In this document: in pieces, positions 1 through 6,117 of the stretch
Numbering within the stretch: position 1 is the first letter of the stretch
How the letters are laid out: the number at the start of each line of letters is the position of its first letter
NCBI GenBank assembly: GCA_964629825.1
Contig: CAZVUW010000021.1
Coordinates: 1-35,694 of the forward strand
Length of the DNA: 35,694 nucleotides
Reading direction: 5' to 3'
From: CAZVUW01 sp964629825
GTDB lineage: Bacteria; Actinomycetota; Nitriliruptoria; Euzebyales; Egibacteraceae
The notes under the pieces: model-generated
Told to the model about the DNA's origin: nothing
Database searches by the model: none
The model's input: the letters and a program-made list of their open reading frames with translations, nothing else
Made by a program: the position numbers and the translations under genes

Positions 1-270
1 GATGAAGGCGGCGATGCCGCCGGCCTTCTGCGCCTCGGCGATCACGTGCAGGGCCACGGTGGTCTTGCCGCTGCTCTCGGGCCCGAACACCTCAATGACG
101 CGGCCGCGCGGCAGGCCACCGATGCCGAGGGCGAGGTCCAGGCTGAGGGCACCGGTCGATATGGCGGGGACCTTGACCTTGGCCTCTTCACCGAGGCGCA
201 TGATCGCGCCCTTGCCGAACTGCTTCTCGATCTGGCCGAGGGCCATGTCGAGTGCCTTGTTGCGCTCCAC
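1..270 (-). CDS. recA: Recombinase RecA, N-terminal part (runs off the left edge)
   Basis: RecA polymerises on single-stranded DNA, drives strand exchange and triggers LexA self-cleavage in the SOS response. Only the first 90 codons are present. Reading leftward from a GTG at 268-270, the protein opens MERNKALDMALGQIEKQFGK, a typical RecA N-terminus, and carries the Walker A loop GPESSGKT at residues 63-70. An AGGAGA-type ribosome binding site lies a few bases before the GTG. The 147 bp between recA and thpR hold an SOS box and a -10 element, so recA has its own damage-inducible promoter although it lies downstream of thpR and cinA on the same strand. Identity is near certain; the C-terminal part is outside the window. 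Confidence 0.97.
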   Translation of the reverse strand, partial: MERNKALDMALGQIEKQFGKGAIMRLGEEAKVKVPAISTGALSLDLALGIGGLPRGRVIEVFGPESSGKTTVALHVIAEAQKAGGIAAFI

Positions 271-365
271 GGGCTCTCCTAACTGGGGGCGGCTCGCTTG
301 CTAGTGGACGTTAGCCCAGTGGTGCGACACAACCGCCGAATCGCTTCCGCATCCTGTGCACAAGC

Positions 366-386
366 AGTCTAGCGAACACCCGTTCG
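366..386 (-). promoter_or_regulatory. SOS (LexA) box and -10 element of the recA promoter
   Basis: Positions 373-386 read CGAACACCCGTTCG, an inverted repeat GAAC-N4-GTTC that matches the known actinobacterial/Gram-positive LexA box. On the minus strand a TAGACT hexamer (366-371) follows after one base and fits a TANNNT -10 element. Transcription would start near 359, giving a recA leader of roughly 90 nt. LexA bound here would cover the space around -35/-10 and block RNA polymerase. The motif is seen directly; regulation is inferred from the family. Confidence 0.85.
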
Positions 387-417
387 ATAGGCCAGCAGCG
401 CCGTCACGCGGCTCGGA

Positions 418-984
418 TCAGCCGCCGGCGCCGTCGAAGACGTGGCTGCTGCGCTCCTCGTGGACCACCCCGCCGACCTTCAGGCGCGAGCGGAACACGA
501 CCATGCGGCGCGCCGTCCAGGTCACCGCCGGCCAGGCGTAGCCGCCCAGCAGCCGGCTGGGCAGGCGGCTGCCCCGGGGGACGCGGGCGAGGGTGCAGTG
601 GGCGATGAACTCCCGCTGGTCGATGTCGAAGCCGGCCCTGCGCAGACGGGCGGTCAGGTCGCGCGCGAGCCCGGTCAGGGCGGGCTCCTCGACGATGGAG
701 GCGAAGAAGACGCTGCCGCCGAACGTCCCCGCGCGCCCGTCGAAGCGCACCGGCAGGGGCGGACGCCCGGCCGCTGCCTCGGCGGCGGCGCGGTCGACGT
801 CGACGCCGCGCTGCTCCTCGACGCTGCCCACGAAGGCCAGGGTCACGTGCCACGACTCGGGGTCGGTCCAGCGCAGCCAGGGGTGCTCCGCCCGCAGCGG
901 CGCCACCGCGTTGGCGAGTACGGCGCGCGCCGGCTCGCCGACCTCGAGCGCGACGAACAGGCGGTGACGGACCTCGCCGGCCAC
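418..984 (-). CDS. thpR: RNA 2',3'-cyclic phosphodiesterase (ThpR/LigT family)
   Basis: This 188-residue protein belongs to the 2H phosphoesterase family, which opens 2',3'-cyclic phosphates at RNA ends and can make 2'-5' links in vitro. Both catalytic HxTx motifs are visible: HVTL at residues 46-49 and HCTL at 129-132, with the spacing expected of the two pseudo-symmetric lobes. Length is normal. The start is GTG at 982-984, one base after the cinA stop (TGA-G-GTG), so translation is probably coupled to cinA. The cinA–thpR–recA order is frequent in actinobacteria. The family call is firm; the physiological RNA substrate is unknown. Confidence 0.9.
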   Translation of the reverse strand: MAGEVRHRLFVALEVGEPARAVLANAVAPLRAEHPWLRWTDPESWHVTLAFVGSVEEQRGVDVDRAAAEAAAGRPPLPVRFDGRAGTFGGSVFFASIVEEPALTGLARDLTARLRRAGFDIDQREFIAHCTLARVPRGSRLPSRLLGGYAWPAVTWTARRMVVFRSRLKVGGVVHEERSSHVFDGAGG

Positions 985-985
985 C

Positions 986-2245
986 TCAGCTCACCGCCGC
1001 TAGTCGCCGCCGGAGGTGGTCCAGGGCCAGGCCGACGGCGCGCTCCTGGATGTCGATCCGGGCGTTGCTGCGAATGACGCGCTCGCGGTGCTCCACGCCG
1101 TCCGGCAGCGCGGAGGCGAGCACCACGGTGCCCACCGGCCGACCGTTCTGCTCGGTGGGGCCGGCCACCCCGACCACCGCCAGCCCCACGTCCGCCCCGA
1201 AGCGCTCCCGGGCGGCCACGGCGAGAGCCCTGCACACCTCGGGGTCGACCGGACCCCGATCCGCAAGCAGCTGCGCATCGATGCCGGCGACGGCGGCCTT
1301 CGACTCCGTCGCGTACACGACCAGGCCCCCGCGGAACCAGTCGCTCGCCCCGGGCACCCGAACCAGCCGCGCCCCTACTCCCCCGCCGGTGATCGACTCC
1401 GCCACCGCGAGGGTCCAGGAGTGCCGGCGCAGCAGCCGCGCCACGGCGTGCTCGGTGTCCTCGTCGTCGACGCCCACGACGGCGCGCCCCAGGACGACGA
1501 GCAGCTCGTCGACCACGGGCGCCGCAAGCGCGAGCGCCTCGTCCCGGGTCTGGGCCTTGGCGGTGACGCGGATCCTCGTCTGTCCCTTCGAGGCCAGGAA
1601 CGCGACGGTCGGGTTGCCCTGGGCGTCCAACCGCCGGACGAGGTCGGACAGGGCCTCGGCCACAGCGGACTCGGCCATCCCGGAGGTCGTGACCACCCGG
1701 CTGACCACGGTGGAGGAGCCCGCGCGACGACGAAGGTCGGGCAGCACCTCGGCCGCGAGCATCTGCTCCATCTCGGCCGGCACGCCAGGGAGGCAGTAGA
1801 CGACCGTTGAGCGCCCGGCCGCGCTCACCTCGATCGCGAAGCCCGCCGCCGTGCCGACCGGGCTGAGCACCCGCGCGCCGGCCGGGAGGTCCGCCTGCAC
1901 CAGGTTGCTGGCCGGCATGGGGATCCCGCTGCGCCGGAAGTGCGCCTCGACGTGGCGGACCAGCTCCTCGCGCCGTTCGAGCTCCACGCCCGCCAGCGCG
2001 GCGACGCCGACGCGGGTGATGTCGTCCTGGGTGGGGCCCAGGCCACCGGTGACGATCAGGGCGTCCGCGCGCTCCGCCGCCGCCCGCAGCACCTCGACCA
2101 TCCGCCCGAGGTTGTCGCCGACCGTGGTGTGGCGATGGACGTCGACGCCGATCTCGGCCAGGCGCGCGGAGATCCAGGCCGAGTTGGTGTCCACGGAGTC
2201 GCCGAGCAGCAGCTCGCTGCCTACGGCGATCACCTCAGCGCGCAC
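986..2245 (-). CDS. cinA: CinA family protein (competence/damage-inducible; NMN deamidase-type C-domain)
   Basis: The 419-residue protein has the two-domain CinA layout. The N-terminal MoCF-like (COG1058) domain begins AEVIAVGSELLLGD and contains VTGGLGPTQDD, the signature linked to ADP-ribose pyrophosphatase activity. The C-terminal CinA domain (about residues 255-415) contains AVAESITGGGVGARL and is of the PncC type, which deamidates nicotinamide mononucleotide in pyridine-nucleotide recycling. Start is GTG at 2243-2245, with a GGAGGA ribosome binding site inside the end of pgsA; the two genes overlap by 11 bp. Adjacency to recA gave the family its damage-inducible name. Full length and intact. 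Confidence 0.95.
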   Translation of the reverse strand: MRAEVIAVGSELLLGDSVDTNSAWISARLAEIGVDVHRHTTVGDNLGRMVEVLRAAAERADALIVTGGLGPTQDDITRVGVAALAGVELERREELVRHVEAHFRRSGIPMPASNLVQADLPAGARVLSPVGTAAGFAIEVSAAGRSTVVYCLPGVPAEMEQMLAAEVLPDLRRRAGSSTVVSRVVTTSGMAESAVAEALSDLVRRLDAQGNPTVAFLASKGQTRIRVTAKAQTRDEALALAAPVVDELLVVLGRAVVGVDDEDTEHAVARLLRRHSWTLAVAESITGGGVGARLVRVPGASDWFRGGLVVYATESKAAVAGIDAQLLADRGPVDPEVCRALAVAARERFGADVGLAVVGVAGPTEQNGRPVGTVVLASALPDGVEHRERVIRSNARIDIQERAVGLALDHLRRRLAAVS

Positions 2246-2825
2246 TCAGCCTCCTCCCGCGGAAGCCGTACTCGACACCGCTCAGCACCGTGAGCACCAC
2301 GGCCACGATCAGCGCGGCCGTTCGCAGCGTGTCGGGGAACCCGGGGAGAAGGTACAGCGTGACGGCTGCCACCTGCGAAACCGTCTTGGCCTTGCCGAAG
2401 ACGCTGGCCGGCATGACGACGCCGCGACGCACCAGCGCCGTGCGCAGCGCCGTCACGGCGACCTCCCTGGCGACGATCACCGCGACCGCCCACCAGGGGA
2501 GCCGATCGAGGTAGGCCAGCACGATCAGGCTGCCGACGATCAGGGCCTTGTCGGCCGCCGGGTCCGCCAGCTGGCCCCAGCGCGTGACGCCGACCAGCCG
2601 GCGGGCCACCCAGCCGTCGATCGAGTCGGTCGCAGCCGCGAACAGGAAGATGCCGAACGCCCACCACTGCGCGGTGTCGCCGCCGGCCAGCAGCAGGGCT
2701 GCGATCACGGGCACGAGCGCCACCCGCAGCAGCGTGAACAGGTTGGCCGGGTTCCACCACGGCGGTTCGGTCCCGTCGCCTGGAGTGCGGCCCGCCGGCG
2801 GAACCGCGGATGGCTCAGGAGCCAT
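2235..2825 (-). CDS. pgsA: CDP-diacylglycerol–glycerol-3-phosphate 3-phosphatidyltransferase
   Basis: An integral membrane enzyme of the CDP-alcohol phosphatidyltransferase family, 196 residues. The catalytic signature D-x2-DG-x2-AR-x8-G-x3-D-x3-D is complete: D67, D70-G71, A74-R75, G84, D88 and D92. Several hydrophobic helices follow. The N-terminal ~20 residues are Pro-rich and probably cytosolic. It would transfer the phosphatidyl group from CDP-diacylglycerol to glycerol-3-phosphate, the committed step to phosphatidylglycerol and cardiolipin. Substrate choice (glycerol-P versus inositol-P) rests on similarity and on the pgsA–cinA neighbourhood, which is typical of the glycerol-phosphate enzyme. 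It overlaps the upstream HTH gene and downstream cinA by 11 bp each. Confidence 0.9.
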   Translation of the reverse strand: MAPEPSAVPPAGRTPGDGTEPPWWNPANLFTLLRVALVPVIAALLLAGGDTAQWWAFGIFLFAAATDSIDGWVARRLVGVTRWGQLADPAADKALIVGSLIVLAYLDRLPWWAVAVIVAREVAVTALRTALVRRGVVMPASVFGKAKTVSQVAAVTLYLLPGFPDTLRTAALIVAVVLTVLSGVEYGFRGRRLSAR

Positions 2826-3333
2826 CTAGATCCGTACCAGGGCTGCGCTCGCTGCTCCTCGAACGGCTTCGTGCTCCGGCCACGGCCGCCGGGATGACCA
2901 GGGCTGCTCCGGCGACCTGCAGCGCAGCCCCACCCAGGGCCTGGTCGCCGCCGCGCAGGCTGAACAGCACCAGGGCGACCATCACCACGAGCAGGAGCAC
3001 CAGCAGGATGGCGACCCCCGCCGGCCGCTCGCGCCGGTTCGGCAGGGGCGGCTGCTCCTCGGGCAGCGTCGGAGCGATCCGGTCCAGCCCGTCTGAGTCT
3101 CCGGCATGGGTCCGGTAGATCTCCAGCAGGGGCTCGGGATCGAGCTCGAGGTAGCGGGCGTAGGAGGTGATGAAGCCCTTGACGTACACGTCGCCGCCGA
3201 GGCCCTCGAAGTCCTCCTGCTCGATGGCGGCCAGGTAGCTCTCGCGCACACGCGTGTCAGCTGCGACATCCGCCAGCGAGGTTCCGCGTCGCCGCCTGGC
3301 GGCCCGCAGCGTCTCTCCGATGCCGAGGCTCAT
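2815..3333 (-). CDS. RodZ-like membrane protein with Xre-type helix-turn-helix
   Basis: 172 residues. The N-terminal ~70 residues form an Xre/RodZ HTH_25 domain (GIGETLRAARRRRGTSLADV, then YLAAIEQEDFEGL and YVKGFITSYARYL, the classic RodZ-type pattern). A Pro/Arg-rich linker leads to one strong membrane helix (about 105-123), followed by a short Ala-rich, basic extracytoplasmic tail. RodZ proteins link the MreB cytoskeleton to the cell-wall machinery; in actinobacteria this small version sits next to pgsA and its role is less clear. The usual large C-terminal RodZ β-domain is missing, so function may differ. ATG start. First gene of the block that continues into pgsA, cinA and thpR. Confidence 0.85.
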   Translation of the reverse strand: MSLGIGETLRAARRRRGTSLADVAADTRVRESYLAAIEQEDFEGLGGDVYVKGFITSYARYLELDPEPLLEIYRTHAGDSDGLDRIAPTLPEEQPPLPNRRERPAGVAILLVLLLVVMVALVLFSLRGGDQALGGAALQVAGAALVIPAAVAGARSRSRSSERSPGTDLDGS

Positions 3334-3383
3334 GCGTGTCGCCTTCCGTGGCCCGTCCGTGCGGGTCAGACCCGACCGGTCAG

Positions 3384-3448
3384 GTCCCGGCTGCGAAAGC
3401 GTTGAGCCGGGACTTCACCAGCAGACGCCGGTCGTTCGGCTCAGTATA
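3384..3448 (-). promoter_or_regulatory. Candidate promoter and leader hairpin for the HTH–pgsA–cinA–thpR block
   Basis: On the minus strand a TATACT hexamer (3443-3448) is a good -10 candidate, placing the transcript start near 3436 and leaving a ~100-nt leader. Inside the leader, GTCCCGGCT (3384-3392) pairs perfectly with AGCCGGGAC (3405-3413). The 12-nt loop itself contains GC-GAAA-GC on the plus strand. No convincing -35 hexamer is visible. The hairpin has no T-run after it on either strand, so it is more likely a leader structure or the 3' end of the 3457-4260 transcript than a classic terminator. Confidence 0.45.
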
Positions 3449-3456
3449 GGAGGGGG

Positions 3457-4260
3457 TCAGAAGACGGCGGCCCCGTCGAGCAGCTGATCGACCAGCGCGC
3501 GATCACCCGTCACGGCCACCGGCCCGTAGCCGTCCACCGAGCGGCCCGAGGTCAGCAGCGCCAACGCCGACGCGTGCAGCGACACGGTGGCGTCGGGGGT
3601 GCGGGTCACCCGCGGTCCGTACTGACGGCGCTCGAAGTCGACCCCCCAGGTCTTGTGCAGGCCCTGGATGCCGCTGCCCGGCCGGGCGGCGGTGGAGACC
3701 ACCAGCCGCACCACGCCCTTCTCCACCGGCACGCGCGGCAGGTACAGGGCCGGAAGCGCGTCCAGGACCGCCGAGGCGAGCAGCGCCGGGCAGGGGATCG
3801 GCTGGGGCACGTCCGGCTTGGCCGCCCTGGCGATGTCCACCAGGTGCAGCCACTCGTCGAGCATCCGGCGCGCGATGAGCAGCGACAGGGGGTGGCGCCC
3901 GTAGAGGGTGCGAACCGGCAGCCGCCAGACCAGCCCGGGGATCCGCTCCCACACGGCGACGAGCCGCTCGCCCGAGCGCTCGAGCGCGGCGATCAGCTCC
4001 GAGGGCGGCTGCTGGGCGAGCTCGCGCACGTCGTCCTCGTCAAGGGCCTCGACCTCGGCGATCGACGCGGCGCGCCGCACCTGGCGCAGATGGCGGACGC
4101 GCGCGGCGGCCTGGTCGAGGACGACGAGGTGAGCCACGACATCACGAACCCGCCAGGCGTCACCGCACGGCAGATCCCACAGGTCGTCGGTCAGCTGGGC
4201 AAGCAATCCCAGCGTTGCGCTGCGCTGGCGCTCGAAGGCGCCGACGTGCCGCCGTGCCAC
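3457..4260 (-). CDS. DinB-fold / maleylpyruvate isomerase family protein with SCP2-like C-domain
   Basis: 267 residues. The N-terminal half matches the mycothiol-dependent maleylpyruvate isomerase fold (DinB superfamily): WRVRDVVAHLVVLDQAA and RRMLDEWLHLVDIAR sit where the family carries its metal-binding His residues. The C-terminal ~100 residues (GVVRLVVSTAARP to ALVDQLLDGAAVF) look like a sterol-carrier-protein-type domain often fused to this fold. Members act in thiol-dependent isomerisation or detoxification, but most are uncharacterised, so no substrate is assigned. Start is GTG at 4258-4260 with only a weak GGGGG upstream. It stands alone between the HTH block and a divergent protease gene. 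If the fold call holds, a mycothiol-producing host is plausible. Confidence 0.75.
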   Translation of the reverse strand: MARRHVGAFERQRSATLGLLAQLTDDLWDLPCGDAWRVRDVVAHLVVLDQAAARVRHLRQVRRAASIAEVEALDEDDVRELAQQPPSELIAALERSGERLVAVWERIPGLVWRLPVRTLYGRHPLSLLIARRMLDEWLHLVDIARAAKPDVPQPIPCPALLASAVLDALPALYLPRVPVEKGVVRLVVSTAARPGSGIQGLHKTWGVDFERRQYGPRVTRTPDATVSLHASALALLTSGRSVDGYGPVAVTGDRALVDQLLDGAAVF

Positions 4261-4399
4261 TTCGCCCCCGGTAGTCCCCCACGCAGCGGTCTGGCGGCCA
4301 GGCCACCGCTGCTAGGTGCCAGCGTAGTCCTCGCGCGCAGCTTTGGCGTGCACGTTCTGCTCTTACTCTCCGTGATCTCTCAGGGATCGTGCGAGGACT

Positions 4400-4428
4400 A
4401 GTTCGAACTGGTTAACCGCCAATATGAC
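4400..4428 (+). promoter_or_regulatory. Candidate promoter/operator of the protease–kinase operon
   Basis: The 255-bp divergent spacer 4261-4515 contains two adjacent perfect palindromes, AGTTCGAACT (4400-4409) and GGTTAACC (4410-4417). They are followed by TATGAC (4423-4428), which can serve as a -10 for the plus strand. The first palindrome then falls at about -35. A small stem CCACC/GGTGG (4472-4476 with 4481-4485) lies in the leader. A GAGGA ribosome binding site (about 4503-4507) precedes the ATG at 4516. The AT-richer palindromes stand out from the GC-rich surroundings; binding by a regulator is inferred. Confidence 0.4.
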
Positions 4429-4515
4429 CCTCAAGGATCACCGTGGGTCACGTCGATGGTCTTGTCGAAGGCCACCCCTGGGTGGTGAGCGCCGGCATCG
4501 ACCGAGGACGTACCC

Positions 4516-6117
4516 ATGCGAGATCACCCCGAGACCGCTTCGAACCCCATCGGGGCGCTGCGCCTGCTGGCGGCTGCCATAGCGGCGCTGGTCCTGGCGT
4601 CCGCGCTCGGCCCGCTCCCGGCGCTGGCCACCGAGGCCGCCGGCGCTGCCGCGGCGACCCAGACCTACGTGGTCCCGGCCGACGAGCCGCTGTCCGCCGG
4701 GGCGCGCGTCGTGTCTCGCCTTGAGGTCGTCGACGCGCTCCTGGTCGAAGCCACCACGCCGCCGCCCGGTGCGGTGCAGGTGGACGTCCCGCTCGACTTC
4801 TCCTCGCTCGGGCATGCCGACGCAAAGGGCAACCGGGTCGACAGCGGCGTTCGCAGCACGGGCGCCGAAGACGTCTGGGCCGAGGGCAACCGGGGTGACG
4901 GCGCCGTGGTGGCCCTGGTCGACAGCGGCGTCGGTGACGTGCCGGCGCTCGACGGCGCGGTCGTCGCCCAGCTGGACTTCAGCGGCACCGGCGGTGGCGA
5001 CCCCCTCGGGCACGGCACCTTCATGGCCTCGCTCATCGCCGGCCGCGGGCCGGACGTGCCCGGCGTCGCCCCCGAGGCGGACATCCTCTCCCTGAAGGTG
5101 GGCGACCGGCAGGGTGAGACCACGCTCGGAACCGTGCTCACGGCCCTCGACTGGCTGTACAGCCGCGGCCGGGAGCTCGGCGTCCGCATCGCCGTGCTGG
5201 CGCTGGGCATCGACGCCGACACCCCTCCGGCCGTCCTCCTGGACGCGGCCGTGCAGCGCCTGGCGCAGGCCGACGTGCTGGTGGTCACCGCCGCCGGCAA
5301 CGACGGTCCCGGGCGGCTGACGGCGCCCGCGACGGCACCCGGGTCGTTCTCCGTCGGCGCCTTCGACGACGCCGCGCAGAGCGACGGCGGCCCCGTACCC
5401 GCCGACTTCAGCAGCACCGGCAAGGACCGCGTCCGCGTCGACCAGCCCGATGCCCTCGCCGCCGGCGTGAGCCTCGTCGGGCACGTGCCCGAGGACTCCA
5501 TCATCGGCCGCGAGCACGCCGACACCCGTGAAGGCACCCTCCTGCGCGGCACCGGCACCTCCATGTCGACCGCTCTGGCCGCGGGCGTCGCCGCCCTGGC
5601 ATCCGCCGAGCGTCCCGACCTCGGGGGCGGCGCCCTCGAGGAGGCCCTGCGCAACGACGCCGGTGTGATCGACGCACCGGACGCGGTGGACACCATCGCT
5701 GAGGCGCCGGTGGAGCGCGGCCGCCCCGTCCCGCCGGGCCAGGCGAAGAAGGGCGCCGGACACCCGGGCAAGGGCAACCCCGGCAAGGGCAACGGTGCCG
5801 TCGGCTGGAAGAACCTGCGCTGGAAGAACCTGCGCTGGAAGAACGTCCGCTGGACCAACCTGCGCTGGAAGTCCGACGACTGGGCCAACCTGCGCTGGAA
5901 GGGCGGCAGCTGGGCCAACCTCCGCTGGAAGACCAACGACTGGGCCAACCTCCGCTGGAAGGCGGAGGGCTGGGCGAACCTGCGCTGGAAGGCCGACGAG
6001 TGGAACAACCTGCGCTGGAAGGCGCAGGGCTGGAAGGGCGGTGACGGCTTCGCCGGCGCCCGCTGGGCCAACCTGCGCTGGAAGACCACGCGCTGGGCGC
6101 TGCTCGAGGCTCCATGA
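4516..6117 (+). CDS. Exported subtilisin-like (S8) serine peptidase with Trp-rich repeat tail
   Basis: 533 residues. Residues 16-40 form a hydrophobic signal sequence ending near ALATEA, so the protein is exported. The peptidase S8 catalytic triad is complete: Asp136 in VALVDSGVG, His166 in GHGTFMAS and Ser349 in GTGTSMSTALAAG, with the oxyanion Asn262 in AAGND. The domain is compact (about 115-385). A Gly/Lys/Pro linker (403-429) leads into residues 431-527, where a Trp occurs every five residues in ten N-L/V-R-W motifs (typical unit WANLRWK + 3 variable residues). The tail is strongly basic and has no C-terminal membrane anchor or sortase signal. Its stop overlaps the start of the next gene (ATGA), so it is co-translated with a histidine kinase. 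The protease call is firm; substrate and tail role are unknown. Confidence 0.92.
   Translation: MRDHPETASNPIGALRLLAAAIAALVLASALGPLPALATEAAGAAAATQTYVVPADEPLSAGARVVSRLEVVDALLVEATTPPPGAVQVDVPLDFSSLGHADAKGNRVDSGVRSTGAEDVWAEGNRGDGAVVALVDSGVGDVPALDGAVVAQLDFSGTGGGDPLGHGTFMASLIAGRGPDVPGVAPEADILSLKVGDRQGETTLGTVLTALDWLYSRGRELGVRIAVLALGIDADTPPAVLLDAAVQRLAQADVLVVTAAGNDGPGRLTAPATAPGSFSVGAFDDAAQSDGGPVPADFSSTGKDRVRVDQPDALAAGVSLVGHVPEDSIIGREHADTREGTLLRGTGTSMSTALAAGVAALASAERPDLGGGALEEALRNDAGVIDAPDAVDTIAEAPVERGRPVPPGQAKKGAGHPGKGNPGKGNGAVGWKNLRWKNLRWKNVRWTNLRWKSDDWANLRWKGGSWANLRWKTNDWANLRWKAEGWANLRWKADEWNNLRWKAQGWKGGDGFAGARWANLRWKTTRWALLEAP
5806..6096 (+). repeat. In-frame Trp-pentad repeats encoding the protease tail
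   Basis: This stretch encodes residues 431-527 of the S8 peptidase. Trp codons (TGG) fall every 15 bp from residue 431 to 506 (16 in a row), then at 517, 522 and 527 after a shift of one residue. From residue 446 the unit is 30 bp / 10 residues: A-N-L-R-W followed by K-x-x-x-W. Synonymous changes (CTGCGC versus CTCCGC for Leu-Arg) and changing spacer residues show the copies are diverged in DNA but held constant in protein, so this is a selected protein repeat rather than a fresh DNA slippage array. Confidence 0.95.

Noticed and set aside
5806..6096. Short regular DNA repeats that could be taken for a CRISPR array or minisatellite
   Set aside because: The period is 15/30 bp, in frame, with synonymous variation and no unique spacers of CRISPR length. 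It encodes the protease tail.
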